A DNA stretch of 64,000 nt, taken from contig QVRM01001473.1 in assembly GCA_003439945.1 (NCBI GenBank), positions 872,001 to 936,000 of the forward strand, written 5' to 3'. Source of the stretch: Dermanyssus gallinae (lineage: Eukaryota > Arthropoda > Arachnida > Mesostigmata > Dermanyssidae). This document shows positions 44,420 through 56,494 of the stretch, piece after piece. The position numbers were made by a program, and so were the translations under genes. The notes under the pieces were generated by a model. The model saw only the letters and a list, made by a program, of their open reading frames with translations. It ran no database searches and had not been told where the DNA came from. Position 1 is the stretch's first letter. Each line of letters starts with the position of its first letter.

Positions 44420-47000
44420 GTATGCTCCGTTCTAGAAAAAAATAGGCGTATTGTAACCTGCTATTCGGTGCACGGGCTTTGCTATGCCTGCTTAATGGGT
44501 TCCACGAAGCCGACTCCAAGTGTGTGCGTTTATTGTGGGCTGATAAGCTCTATATACCATGAGCACTTAAGCAGCTCTACGCTGCCGCTTTCCGTGATGG
44601 TTGGATAACTTAGCATTGTGTGGTCGCCCTCCGCTTTACAAACAATGTTTTTAATTGTATTTTATATATATATATATATATTACCTTAACTTATCCATGT
44701 CCATCTCCCACTGCAGAATGCTTCATTGTTCTGTCTGAGTGCTTTTTGCGGTAGTTTTAGTTACAGTTGGCTCGACCTTGGCTGTAGGCAAGCCATCGAT
44801 TCCTCCTCCGGCCTTCAAAAGCTAGTATTCAACCGCCTTCCTTTTCTGCCAGGTGCCCATTTCCTCTATGATAGGCAGGGTTTTCCGCCTCCTTGCCTCC
44901 TTTATAGTCTTTGCTGCGGAAAGCCTTTTTTTATGGCCTTCTCCATGATCTCTATGGCGGTATTCGCCGGTAATTCGGCTGACGCCGGTTCTTCCAGGTT
45001 TAATTCTCTCCGGTGAATTTTCAGTGTTCCTACTTAACCGGCTGTCTTCCTTGTGGCTGCCAAGAAGACTGGCGTCATGCCGGCGTGGGGATCGCCATAG
45101 GCATGTATAGGCATTTAAACTCACGCATCTACATGAAGGTGCAGATTAGACGCCAGTCTCTTCTTTACGAAAGTGTCAAAATTCGATTTCAAGCTCAAAT
45201 TTAATGACAACTGTGTCGACAACGCTAAGCGACCACTGCAGACTCTAGGCTACTAATTATATCAGCTAACACATTGGAAAATCGAGCAACTGCTTCTCCA
45301 AGAGTGGCATTAAAATTCGCGCTTGCCACGGACACTGTCACGCTTACCCAGGAACTAAGTTGATCCTATTCATCAAGGATGCATTCGCGGCGTCGCTGTC
45401 ATCATGTCCTCACGCCGGCAAACGAGTGCTGCTGAGGGCATTTATTGCTTTTGTGTCATTGTTGCTACTGCTCTTATCGTCGCGGCTGTTGTTATCGCGG
45501 TTGTTGTTGCTACTATTGTTGCTGTTGCTGTTGCCGTTGACTTACTGCTGAAGTGATCGCGGTGTCGGTATAACATTATTGTTGTTGTTGCTGTTGTTGT
45601 TGTTGTTGTTTCGTACGTCTTTCAGTGTAACTTAGCTATCACAAGGCACGGCACTGCACAGCACGTGAATCTTCTTATCTGCGCGCCCTACGGAGTGATG
45701 ATTATGCGGTTGTTGTCGTGAGTGTAACGAGGTCTTCTGCATGTTTTCTACCACACAGTGTTTATATAGCACGATAAGCAGCGAAAATCCAGTTGTGCAA
45801 CAGTGTGCCTTTTGGCGGTGGTGAGGACGAAGCAACGAGACATGTCAGAATGGATGGCAGAAAAAACATACATCCGCACCGGCACTGAAGTGTTGTTATC
45901 AACACTGGCTACATGGGGCTGCGTCAGTCATTTAAAGCGTGGCGCATGGCACTACGAGAACAGGAACATGTGGGAACGTTAATGCATAACTATGTGTATG
46001 TGTGTATGTGTGTATGTGTGTGTGTGTGCGTGCGATGCGCCCTCCAGCCAAGCCGAGACCAAACGCTTGCCCTGACTGGGGCAACAGGCGCATTTGATTA
46101 CGCCACGGGAAGCAAAGGTGTACCAAGATGTTAGTCATTCAACCGGGCCGCGCTGGTCGGTTTGTGTTGCTGCACGCAGAGAACCAGCCCGTAGAACCAG
46201 ACCTGTCGTATGCCGTGTGCTGCTGCTGTCTCGGAAATAGCTCTAAGACACTAAGACTACACTAAGTGGGTAGCCCACATGAGTATTCTTCAGACGAAGC
46301 AAAATTTTCTTCTTTCTGAACACCCATTGTGTTTAGTTTCTCTATCGTTAGTTTGCAATTACATTACGTTTTGAAGTGTAATATCCAGCCAGTCACAACG
46401 GTACGACAAAAATAAATAATTTCGCTCTCACTCCTAAACAAGATATGTCTGCCCCATTCATTGAACAGCGTCAGTTCTACAATCTTCTTAAAGCAGCTTA
46501 CCATACACCGCCACACCCGTTTTATATAATTCGTACCTAACTTCTTTAGTCTAAGCATCGCTGCTGTCAACTAGAGACCCAAAATATAATGCCGAAAACT
46601 CTTGATCGATTTTAGTATTTCGGACTATTTGTTTAAGAATGCTCCATGCTAAGATGGAGCAGTAGTACAGTACACTGAAAGCATTCCGGCTACGTCTAAA
46701 GCTACGTCGATCACATACAATCATTAATGGGCGCATCAGACGCGTGTATGTATATGTATATATATACATATATCTCGGACACCCACTATACTTTCCGGAT
46801 ATTGCATTTGCAACTTATCACTTTTGAAGTCTCCCCAAAACTTGTTTTTACTGGAAAAAATTGAATCTGACGTTCAAAATTTGGTTGAACAATTCTTTAT
46901 CTTCAGGAAACAAGACTTTTGCAAATGAAAAATTGTTGGCAAGATTTCATTGAAACAAAAGACAGCTATATTTAAGATCAAATAAACCTGCATGCCTACA
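44420..47000. other. no recognised gene
   Basis: Contains GTT/CTG-rich runs (45450-45620), a (TG)n stretch at 45990-46030, an (AT)n tract at 44664-44681, and frames without recognisable domains (for example minus strand 44822-45124). Confidence 0.35.
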
Positions 47001-47039
47001 AAATGCGTATTTTCGCCATCAACAAAACAACAAAAACAA

Positions 47040-47330
47040 GAATCGTTATCCTTGTTATCATCAGCACTACACAGTCAGCACCACCACCTTCATCGCCATC
47101 ATCGTCCGTTTCATCTCCATCTTCACCTTTTTCTTTTTCATCTTCATCCTCACCTTCAACATCCTAGTCATCATTATCATTGCTGTGCTTAGCCTTTTTC
47201 ATTAGTTACTTCATTCAGCATTATCATTGGAGCAGCTTCACCATCATCATCGAAACACCTTCAGCATCATCTCCATCATCATCATCATCGGAACACCTTT
47301 AGCATTATCTTCTTCATCATTCACCTCAGT
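47040..47330 (+). repeat. CAT/CATC-rich low-complexity region
   Basis: Degenerate (CAT)n/(CAC)n triplets producing His-rich frames immediately upstream of the retroelement ORF1. Confidence 0.8.
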
Positions 47331-47516
47331 TAACGATCACCCACAGTCACCACCAGCAACCTCCATCACTCACTTCATCATTGGCGCCGCCACGGCCTCC
47401 AAACCCCGTTACGGTAATCAATATTATATTACCGAACGCTATTTGCAGTCCGGCTCGCGTCCGCCTGTAAACAAGCAATACCTTGTTTGTAAACAGGTGC
47501 GGCGCAGCAGCTGGTC

Positions 47517-49112
47517 ATGCAACGGACGCCGACGAAACGGCAAGAGAAGGAACCTCCCGAAGCACGCACGTCGCTGCACGTAGATCGCGCAGTGGCAGCG
47601 GATGAACGCATTGTTGGATCAACCAGTGATGCGGGCGGTTCAGCTTGTCTTTCAAAAACGAGTTGTGGAAAGCGGGCCGCGTCAAGCCCGGTGGAAGACG
47701 CCCGCAGCAAAGGTATGCGTGTATCGCAATCTGAATGCTCCCCAGCGAGCACGGAGGATGCCAGCGAAACAAAAGAGCAGAGCAATGGCGCAGCAAACGC
47801 TACGGTTGAGGTTTCCGTCGACAAACCGATGCCATCAGTAGACCAGGAAGACACAATTTTAATGGGGAAGAATCAAGTCGCGGTGCAGGGAACGCCCATT
47901 GAGGAGGGGGACGACGTTGGATGGAGTACGGTGGGAGCTGGCGGTAAAACTATTGTCGCTCCATGTAGTAGTCCCGCAGAAGCGGTTGTGCACATAAATG
48001 GGAAAGTAGAGGAACCACGGTTTACTCGAAATGGCCAACTCGTTATTGTGGCGGAGAACGAGGAGGACAAGGCTGTGCTGCTTAGTTTGCAGTCCCTCGC
48101 TGGAGTGCCGGTCTCATCAAGGTTAAGCGGCTCCCCTTCGTCAGTAAAAGGGAAAATTACTGGAGTTCATCCGTCGCTAAATGACGCGACAATCTCCAGC
48201 GCCTTGAGGCCCTACGGGGTGACGGATGCCGTCAGAGTACGGTCTAAGAATATTAGAACGGGCATTGACATGCCAACTGACAGCGTAATTTTGACCTTTT
48301 CGGGCTGCAATTTCTAAGTGGAGGTGCGCCTGGGCCTAAAAACCCACGGAGTTCTCTTGTACAGCGACCCGCAGCAATGCTACCAGTGCTACAGCTTCGA
48401 TCATATCAGACCCGATTGCCCATTGCCATCTCCGCGCTGCCGTCGCTGTGGATCCACTAAACATATCCGGAAAGACTGCACGAATCCTGCGCGCTGCTGC
48501 CTCTGCAAGGGTAATCATGAAGCCGGCTACAGTTATTGTCCACATCGGCTGAATCGCATGGAGCTTCTTTAACGGTCTGCAAAGAGAACTATCCAGCCGC
48601 AGGCTGAGGTCGCGCCCGTGAAGTTGTGCGCCCCCGTTGCAGATATTCAACCCGCCGCAACCTTCAGCAAGCGCAGTTTTGCTGCCGTTGTACAAAATGG
48701 TTTCAAGGCTAAGACGCATGCGGTCAATGTAGCTTCAGGAACGGTTCTCGGCACCAAGGCTGCGCCTTGCGCTTCGGCTGCTCCCTTCGTGGATAAGGTG
48801 GATCTGCTAGTAGAGTCAAGCGTAAAAAATATTATTCCTCGTCTAGTGGAAACGATCGTGGAAAAAATTGGTGCCGTTGTCGAATCTGTCCTGTCGTCAC
48901 TCCTCCAGGGAGCAAACGTTTCGGGGGTTACTCCCCAAGTTGAAAGTTCGCTCGTAGGTAAAGACCTTCGCTGCGGGATTGAGGAGGCGATAAGAGCAGC
49001 GCTTTCCCCGGTGGCCGTGCAGTCACAGCATTGTACCGAGAAAAAGACACAAAACGACGATGGTTTGCCTAGCAATAGGCAGTCGTCCTCTTCACAGGAT
49101 CCAAAATGTTAA
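47517..49112 (+). mobile_element. retrotransposon ORF1 (gag-like, three zinc knuckles, two nonsense codons)
   Basis: A single plus-strand frame of 532 codons, broken only by in-frame TAA at 48315-48317 and 48570-48572. An ALTFSG-like fold region precedes three knuckles at about 48382-48540: CYQCYSFDHIRPDC, CRRCGSTKHIRKDC, and a C-x2-C-x3-H-x6-C variant. Such ORF1 proteins bind the element RNA and form ribonucleoprotein particles. ORF1 ends at TAA 49110-49112, overlapping the ORF2 ATG at 49106 (ATGTTAA). The start codon may be earlier. It is the 5' part of the element ending near 51540. Confidence 0.8.
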
Positions 49113-51508
49113 ATAGCCAAGCCGATATCCGCCGTTTGTTCCCTCCGGCACAGGCACAGTCGGCTGCGCCTGCCGCTCACTCCACTTCAAACAACCGGCA
49201 ACTAGCAAACCAATCCGCTCTGCAGCGTGCGCCTACCGGTTCAGACTTGGCCCGTCTCGTGTTGAAGGTGGCCCAGATAAAGGCGAGTGTCAAGATGTTA
49301 TCCTGCATCCCACGCAGCTTACGGAATAGTGTTTCTGTTAAGCTGGCGAAAACCATTGACGGTGTCAGTCATTCGGGGACCCGGGAATGTTGGGAAAGGC
49401 TACTCATTTTTTCGACGACGGTGTTCAGTATCCCGGCAAAAAAGGAGAAAGGCCGAACACTCACTTCCGTAGTCCGCGAGAACTTGCTTCGCTTTCAGAG
49501 GGGTGCGTCTATATCGGATAACCCTCACACGACTAGAAGACATACCAGGACAAACCCCGCTGCAGACTCTGACCGTCGTAGAGCAATAAGCGCACAGGCA
49601 AAGCTCGCTCAAGGCGACGTGTCAGCAGCCGCAAGAACGCTGCTTTCAACTAATACGATCGCCCCTCTTGATTTACAAACTCGCCGTAGTTTGCAGGAGA
49701 AACACCCCCAACACCCGTCGAACTCGTCGTTTCCGCCGGCACCGACGCCGACGCCATCAGTATCGGAAATCGTTGTTACGCCGACCGAGATGCGTAACGC
49801 CGTCAGGAGATTCCCTAACAGCTCTTCCGGCGGCCCCGACGGCCTACGACCTTGCCATTTGAAAGATCTCATTGGTACCCACGATTTGTCACCCTCGCGG
49901 TTAACGGTCGTTTGCCTGAGTTTATACTTCCAATTTTTTACGGTGCGAATCTCATTGCCTTGCGCAAGAAGGACGGCGGAATTAGGCCGATCGCTGTCGG
50001 CTTCACATTACGGCGGCTGGTGGGAAAGATCCTGATCAAGAAATCCTTGCTAAGTATTGTGAAGCTCGTGGCTCCGATGCAGCTTGGCTGCGGGATTAGG
50101 AGTGGAGCAGAAGCAGCGGTACACGCTACAAGGGGTTTCCTCGAGACCCGCTGTGGCCAGGAGGGGGTTTTAGTTAAACTTGACTTTCAAAACGCATTTA
50201 ACTCAATGCGTCGCGACCATTTGCTGAACGCTGCGAAGTCCAAAGTACCGGGGCTTTTTCCAGCCGTTTATCAGATGTACCGATTTCCCACAAATCTCCT
50301 CTGGCAGGCAGAAACCATACAGTCATGTTGTGGCGTGCAGCAGGGGGACCCTTGCGGTCCAGCACTTTTCTGCATTGGAATCTCCGATCTCCAGGCCAGA
50401 CTAGTGTCGGAGTTGCGGCCGTGGTATCTCGACGACGCCACCTTAGCCGGCGACAGCTTGACGGTTATTGAGGATATCAAACGAGTCAGAGCATTTGAGG
50501 CTGAATCAGGCTTACGCTTAAACGACGATAAGTGTGAGGTATTCTGGCTTTCTCAAAATACGCGCACGAAGTCTTTAACGTTCGTAAGGAAGCAGCTTCC
50601 AAACTTCAGAGAGGTAACCGACGACAGTTTAGAACTTCTGGATGCGCCACTTACGGAAGCGGCGGTAGAGGGTGCCCTCAGGAAAAAGCTCGCAGACACT
50701 AACCGATGGTGCCGCCGACTTAAAGCCTTAGACGCGCACCCAGCATTGTATCTATTACGACACAGTCTCTCAACGCCTAATGTACCAACTTCGATGTTCG
50801 CCAGCGTGCAGAAGACGCGACCTACTACATTGCTTTGATGAGATACTCCGGGAGACCTTACAATCCCTGCTAAACGTTGATTTAAAGGATCGGTCTTGGA
50901 CTCAAGCTGCACTTCCCGTTAGTGCTGGGGGCCTAGGTGTACGCAGATCGGTCGATATTGCCCTATCCTGCTACCTGGGCTCGTTGTCCGAAGTTAAGAA
51001 GCTTGTCGTCGCCATCGGGGCCCCTTCGACTGAAAGCTGGATTGCCGACTCAACGCAGGCAGCACTCGCTAACTTTCGCGACCAGTGGGATTCAGTGCCG
51101 GAGCACATAACACAAGGATCTCTGGATCGAATCGTGGTATCTCGGCTCCAACGCGACCTAGAAAATCAGGTTCCCGACAGCTCAGGGAGGGCCCGTTTGA
51201 AAGCGTGCTTTGATCAAATCAGTGGCAAGTGGCTTCAACTACTAGCATCGCAATTTATAGTTCAGCCGATTGCCATAGAGATCTTTGGACCGATCGGACC
51301 GGAGTCTATGAAGTTTATTAAGGAACTGGGCCGGAAAGTCATCGCTGCAACTCAAGACCCCCGAGCTAGCGAATACCTGTTGCAGTGCATATCGATCGAG
51401 GTTCAACGCGGCAACGCCGCGGCCGTGCAAAGGTTTCTTCCGTCAGCCACAGGGCTTCCGGAGGTCCCGTATAAACTGTTTTTATTCCCCATAATTGTAT
51501 GCCTATGA
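49106..51508 (+). mobile_element. retrotransposon ORF2 (QGDP/YLDD-type reverse transcriptase, two frameshifts)
   Basis: Begins at the ATG overlapping the ORF1 stop and needs frame changes near 49880 and 50775. The N-terminal part reads LSCIPRSLRNSVSVKLAKTI, then GGPDGLRPCHLKDL opens the RT. Landmarks are IALRKKDGGIRPIAVG, VKLDFQNAFNSMRRDHLL, GVQQGDPCGPALF and YLDDATLAGD (near 50424), followed by LPVSAGGLGVR and a C-terminal FIKELGRKVIAATQDPRASE and VQRGNAAAV. No apurinic-type endonuclease is present. Relative to recalled relatives, the HGLSC/RPDG/WDAT domain is missing near 51240, consistent with an internal deletion. AATAAA and an A9 tail follow at 51510-51538. Probably an inactive, moderately old copy. 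Confidence 0.8.
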
Positions 51509-51662
51509 CAATAAATTTAAAACTATGTAAAAAAAAAGAATTGTGCAGCAACCCCAATGAATATAGTGAAGTGTGGACTGACATTACCCCTTTCGCATAT
51601 CAATTATGTTTATATATATATATATATACAGTTAGATGCATACATATAACAAATATGCGGAC

Positions 51663-51920
51663 GGGTTATGTAAGTCCACACTATTTTCACCGAGCAAGAT
51701 GGCTTAGTGTCAAAGCCTTTGCCTTGCATTCGGAAGGACTGGGTTCGAAACCCAGACCGGCCACTTTTAAATTGGTTTGCATGGTTTCCAATTTAGACAA
51801 GGTAAATGCCGGAGTGGAATAAAAAATTTGCCATGACATGAAAAAACCGTACACGGGCATTAGCCTTACGGAAAATCTAAATAAGAAATATGCAATTATA
51901 GTGTGGACCGACATAACCGG
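51663..51920. mobile_element. TIR-bounded (MITE-like) unit containing the SINE
   Basis: Left end GGGTTATGTAAGTCCACACT and right end, reverse complemented, GGTTATGTCGGTCCACACTA. About 20 of 22 positions agree. A third related terminus (reverse complement GGGTAATGTCAGTCCACACT) lies at 51567-51590. Inverted repeats are seen directly; the DNA-transposon interpretation is inference, and no target-site duplication was found. Confidence 0.5.
51689..51893 (+). mobile_element. tRNA-derived SINE, copy 2, between inverted repeats
   Basis: Same family as 12617-12834. Head with A-box-like TGGCTTAGTGTCAAAGCC and B-box GGTTCGAAACC, then the shared body (TTGGTTTGCATGGTTTCCAA at about 51773) and an A-rich end. 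It lies almost exactly between 22-bp inverted repeats at 51663-51684 and 51898-51920. Confidence 0.8.
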
Positions 51921-52049
51921 TTGGCCATTGTCCTTAATGACGTTGGTCGTTACATTTGTGAATTCGTATGCTACTTATGCGCCAGTCGCCGGCCTAGATC
52001 AGTCTAGGACTGGCCAATTCTGCTAACTACCCCATCCCAGCGGTTGCGT

Positions 52050-52960
52050 TGTCTTATTAGATCTGAAGTGAGTCGTTTGCCGAAGAAACTCACGCGATCT
52101 CGTTTGGTTTCCGTAGTGTTAGTCACCTTAGAGCGGACTTGATTAAGCGATCTTTCTGTCATGGGGCCTTCAGGCCCTTACGTCTCAAAAGCGAACGTTG
52201 TACGGGTGTCCAACAGTTGACTACCTAAGGCTCTTCTTCTTAACCGCCTCCTCCTCTGCTATGTAATCTGTTTGAAATGCGCTGCGTGGGACCCTACGCG
52301 GTGTCAGTTAGTCCAACCCAGTTCATGTATATATTTGAGCCAGGTTTTCACGGGTCATGGCGATTTCCAGGTGTATCTAAACTGGATAGGAAAGGTTGAC
52401 TCAACGCAATGTTTGTATTGCGACGAGGTGGACTCTCCGGAACATAAGGTCCTGAGATGCGCCGAATGAACCGAAACCAGACGAGGCATGCTCAGAAAGG
52501 ACACTCTGGGAGAGCTAGCTGCACACATGCTCACGTCGGTCAACAACTGGGACGTTATTCAACGTATTATAAAGGCCAAGGACGATGCCGGAAGAAGAAG
52601 ACTAGTGGAAAGTATAAGAGAGCCGTTTGCACCACGCGACTCGCCAAGCAGGACATAATGATTTAAAGCTTTCGAGACTTCCCCGCCGCCTGTGCGTAGT
52701 TACTCTTCTCTGTCAAGGATCCCGCAGGCTGGAGGGTTATCTTAAGGGGGATACATACGTGTAGGCACTGTCGTGCATATATGTCGGGTTTTAGTGGGTA
52801 TTGCCTTAAGCCTACGGCTCGACCAAGGCTTGCTGGTGAGACTTGCTGTTTGGTGGCTGAGTCCCACTGTGAGCGTGTTCTGGGGACAGCCAATCCCTGT
52901 ATGCTTTTGCTCAGTCGTACGTAAATGTATTTTAAACCCTAAACCCCCTCAAAAAGTTCA
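52050..52960 (+). mobile_element. decayed R1-like LINE fragment
   Basis: The plus strand reads VFTGHGDFQVYLNWIGKVDS, then CLYCDEVDSPEHKVLRC (C-x2-C-x7-H-x4-C), and in another frame LGELAAHMLTSVNNWDVIQR. These parallel the LTVHGQFQSYMSRIRK, CVLC knuckle and KEVVAHMMTSAEAW segments of the 38-39 kb element in the same order. It is followed by an (AT)n tract at about 52968. Confidence 0.65.
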
Positions 52961-53206
52961 TGTAAATATATATATATATATATATAAAGGGAATTCGGCA
53001 AAAAGTCACACTGAAAACAGTTCGCAAAAAAAATTGGGCTATGGGATTTCTATATAACAACACTAATTTCTAACAACACTATTCATTTTGATGATGTTTG
53101 GGTAGAAAATTTGAGTCAATTCTCCCACAGAAAACAGTGTGAGAACATGGTGAAAACAAGCATGTCGGTGGCAGCCGTGCTTAATACCTGGGGTGCCTAC
53201 AGTTAT

Positions 53207-53339
53207 GCCTACAATATCGTATATATTGTATATGTCTACAATATCGTATATATTGTATATGTCTACAATATCGTATATATTGTATATGTCTACAATATCG
53301 TATATATTGTATATGTCTACAATATCGTATATATTGTAT
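53207..53339 (+). repeat. 27-bp tandem repeat, five copies, each with an internal palindrome
   Basis: Units start at 53207, 53234, 53261, 53288 and 53315 and are almost identical. Each contains ACAATATCGTATATATTGT, whose 7-bp ends are inverted. Because 27 is divisible by three, all frames stay open and give a repeated YNIVYIVYV artefact. Confidence 0.95.
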
Positions 53340-53433
53340 CGCAGTTATTTGAGCCTGTACCTAAATGAAAACAGATATTTATATGCATTTATATGCATGC
53401 AGTGCTTTAAATCAGGGGAAAATTTGTAAATAA

Positions 53434-53990
53434 ATGTATAAACCTAGGGCTCACCTTTTCAACCAGGGGTATTTCAGTAGCTTTGGATCACACATTCAGG
53501 AGAGGGTTAGGAAGACCACTATGGCAGCCGCGGCAATTAAATGTCCACAAATGCTTTCGGTCGATGCAGCAGTCGCTCTTTTTGGGATACAGATAGCACC
53601 CATCGCCACATATGGTACTTCACTAATATGGGATACCGTGGGAGTTGACGAATTGTGTTTATTTGATGGGGTTAGGTTTTTCTTTCTAAAGAGGGTTTTT
53701 GCGCTTTCAAATACATGCAGAAATAGGATGGTCTACGTGTTGGAAGGGGGCCCACTGCTGACAGAGGAGCTGCAACAACGATGGAATCTAAAGAAAACGT
53801 GCGCCTTTGACGTTTATATATGAAAGTGGCAAACCAAAATTAGCGAGGTAGACATGGGAATTTATGGGACAGCGTCAATGAGGAGCACTGGATGGAGGAC
53901 TAGCGGGGTGAAAGATCGGCATTTAACAACGGCCTTTGCAGCCCACGGATTTCATTACGTTCTATGCAACGTGGAGGGCTTCCATGAACG
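53434..53990 (+). mobile_element. LINE C-terminal fragment, first element of a chimera
   Basis: The plus strand reads GIQIAPIATYGTSLIW, FFLKRVFALSNTCRNRMVYV and LLTEELQQRW, then TAFAAHGFHYVLCN. This is a thumb/C-terminal RT segment and the same CH-rich motif as at 44.3 kb and 62.6 kb. It joins the next element at about 53985. Confidence 0.6.
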
Positions 53991-54940
53991 ACAAGTTGTT
54001 CAGGTGGGTAATGCATTCTTGAATGTATCGAATATATATGTTGGAGTGGCTCAGGGCAAAATAACTGGCCCACTTCTCTTTAACATCTTTATTAACGACA
54101 TATTTAGCGTAACAAAGCATGCAAAGTTGACCTTATTTGCGAACGATATCACCGCCCTATTCGTCGGGAATTCCCCAACTGAGGTAGAGGCTATGGTCCG
54201 CGAGGACCTTCAGAGGTTATCACCATGGTTCAGGAGTAACGGTCTCTATATGAATTGGAGGAAAACAGGTATAATGCAATTCCTTTCCCGCGGGATTCCG
54301 TTACGATCATTCCCCTCCGATTCCAGTGCGATGGCATAGCCCTTTCGCTTCTAAAGGAAACGAAGTTTCTAGGCGTCTAGCTGACCTTTGAAGCGCATGT
54401 CACATATATACGTAAAAAAATATCTGGCAGCAATGGCGATGTATTTTGCCTACCTCCATACTTCCATAGTCACCTGACTTACGCTGTAGAAGTTTATGGC
54501 TTAACACAAATGCGTCTTATCAGGTCGCTTCACCGACTCCAAAAACGAGCACTGAGAACAACTCTGAACCTCTGGATGCGAGATTCAGTGCAACCGCACT
54601 ACAAAAATATTAGCATTTTGCCGTTCCCAAAACTTATAAAATACTGTCTCGTAATTGAAATTAAGTGTATATTCATTGGAGTGCATCCAAACTTATATGG
54701 TCTGGCAACATCAGCAACACCCATATCTACAAGGGGTAACGCATCAAACCTGCTTACTCCGTCACACGCCAACTCTAACCAGTCAAAGCTATCAATCAGA
54801 AACATTGGGGCCTCCTACTGGAACAAAGTGCCGGCCTCCGTTCAGCAGACAAAGTCCCCGCTCAAATTTAAATGCGATCTCAAAGAGCATTATCTCGAAA
54901 CTTTGATATCTGGTTAAAAGTGATATAAAAATACAACCAT
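53985..54940 (+). mobile_element. CR1/Jockey-like LINE RT fragment, second element of a chimera
   Basis: The frame continues with YVGVAQGKITGPLLFNIFIN (from the PQGSxLGPLLF box), LTLFANDITALFVG (YADD box with the first D reading N), and WFRSNGLYMNWRKTGIMQF. After frame breaks it has LQKRALRTTLNLW, ISILPFPKLIKY and IGASYWNKVP, ending in a stop near 54917. A complete set of landmarks for the 3' half of a CR1-like RT. Confidence 0.7.
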
Positions 54941-54944
54941 GTAG

Positions 54945-56462
54945 CAATAAATAGGTGAAAATGGCATATATAAATTATACATTGTTATTTCATAAAAGGG
55001 GCTCCAAACAAGCTATGTGCTTAATGGAGCTTGAAATTAATGTGTGCATTATCTACAAGAAATGTCAATAAACAAACAGTTGAAACAGTTGAAAGCAGTT
55101 GAACCACAAGACGAATGTTGATGCAAAGAATGCTGGACTAATTGTGATAAATACCACGCCGCGGTTTGTCCGGCGGTTCGGTCCATAGCAGAAATGGCAA
55201 AACGCTAGATCGATTGTTGTGTCGAAACACTGTGATATAACATAAACACACTAACCCAGCCCGGGTGTTAATAAATAAATAATATTTATATGCATTGTTT
55301 GCGCAAGTCGACGAACTCGAATCCTCGTGATGAACTTTGTATTCAATATAGCACCCGCTCACGCGGATTACTTTCCAATTCGGGGTTTAAACCGCATATA
55401 CGTCACATTTTTGAGACGTTTGTTCAATAGCAGCAGTGGACGATGCTAGTATGTTGAGACTTGTTAGACTCTCGCTCAATTACGCCCAATACATAGTTGT
55501 TTAACGGATACAACTCGGAGTTGTTCGACAAAAAAGAGTGAAGGCTCCTTATTGCTTTGTGCTTGAGAGATGAAGCATGAATGGCGTCGAGCAAATTTAT
55601 TATCGTTCGCAGCCTCAGATAGTACGTATGTTCTGGCGTGTATGACATAACTGCGTGTAACTGTACATGAGTACTCTCTCACAAAGAAGCCTGCGCATGA
55701 CCGGTATGGTCACGTTAAATTCACGCGCGGGACGACTGATCGAGCTAGAGGGATTCTCACAAATTCGTAGTTGGACTGCAACGATCAGTTATGGCAGCGA
55801 TTGCGGCCCGAGACCAGATCAGACCAGACACGGTCTGGTCGCGAGGTGGTCTTCACTGTAGACAGCACTGATGAAGACGTCGATCGTTCGTTGTCGTAGT
55901 CGACGCAGACGAAGCAGTAACTCTGCAAGAGTCGCTGTCATTCATAGTCGCGCCACCTTAGTTCATTCGTCGCGTTAAGAGAGAGGTTGCAGCGTCTGTC
56001 CGCCGTTCTCACCGGTCAATCGCCAGTCGATCTCGGAGGGCAGCGGCCTCGGCCTCGAAACGCCACAAGCTCCTCATTATAGGGCCCGGTTCAACAGTAC
56101 ACACAGTGCTGTGCGATGTGTGTTTGCGTCTGTCTGTCTGTGTGTGCGTATGTATGTAGTATACCTACCTTCACGAGGGCGCGTAGATGGCGGCGGCGGC
56201 GGCGGCGGTGGCCGTGGGGGCGGCGACCCGCCCGTGCGTGTATTCGGGCGGGTCTTCGCGCTGCCTGGACGTCCGTTTGTTTGGCCAGTCGGTCGGAACT
56301 CGATCGGTTGGTCGTTCGAGCGCCCACTGAAATGAGGCCGTTCCACTACCGTGGCTGAGTGATGCGGCATGATGCATGATGATGAAGCCTTTCCTCTCTC
56401 GCTTCGCCTTCGTCCCTTGAAGTTCTATCGCCCTCATTTCTTATCTTTCTCTCTCTGCGTCT

Positions 56463-56494
<32 letters not shown>

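Noticed and set aside
44690..45130. Overlapping plus and minus ORFs of about 100 codons
   Set aside because: Could be LINE ORF1 debris, but no motif is convincing enough to call.
53207..53339. CRISPR-like array
   Set aside because: Repeats are directly contiguous with no spacers, and the DNA is eukaryotic; it is a minisatellite.
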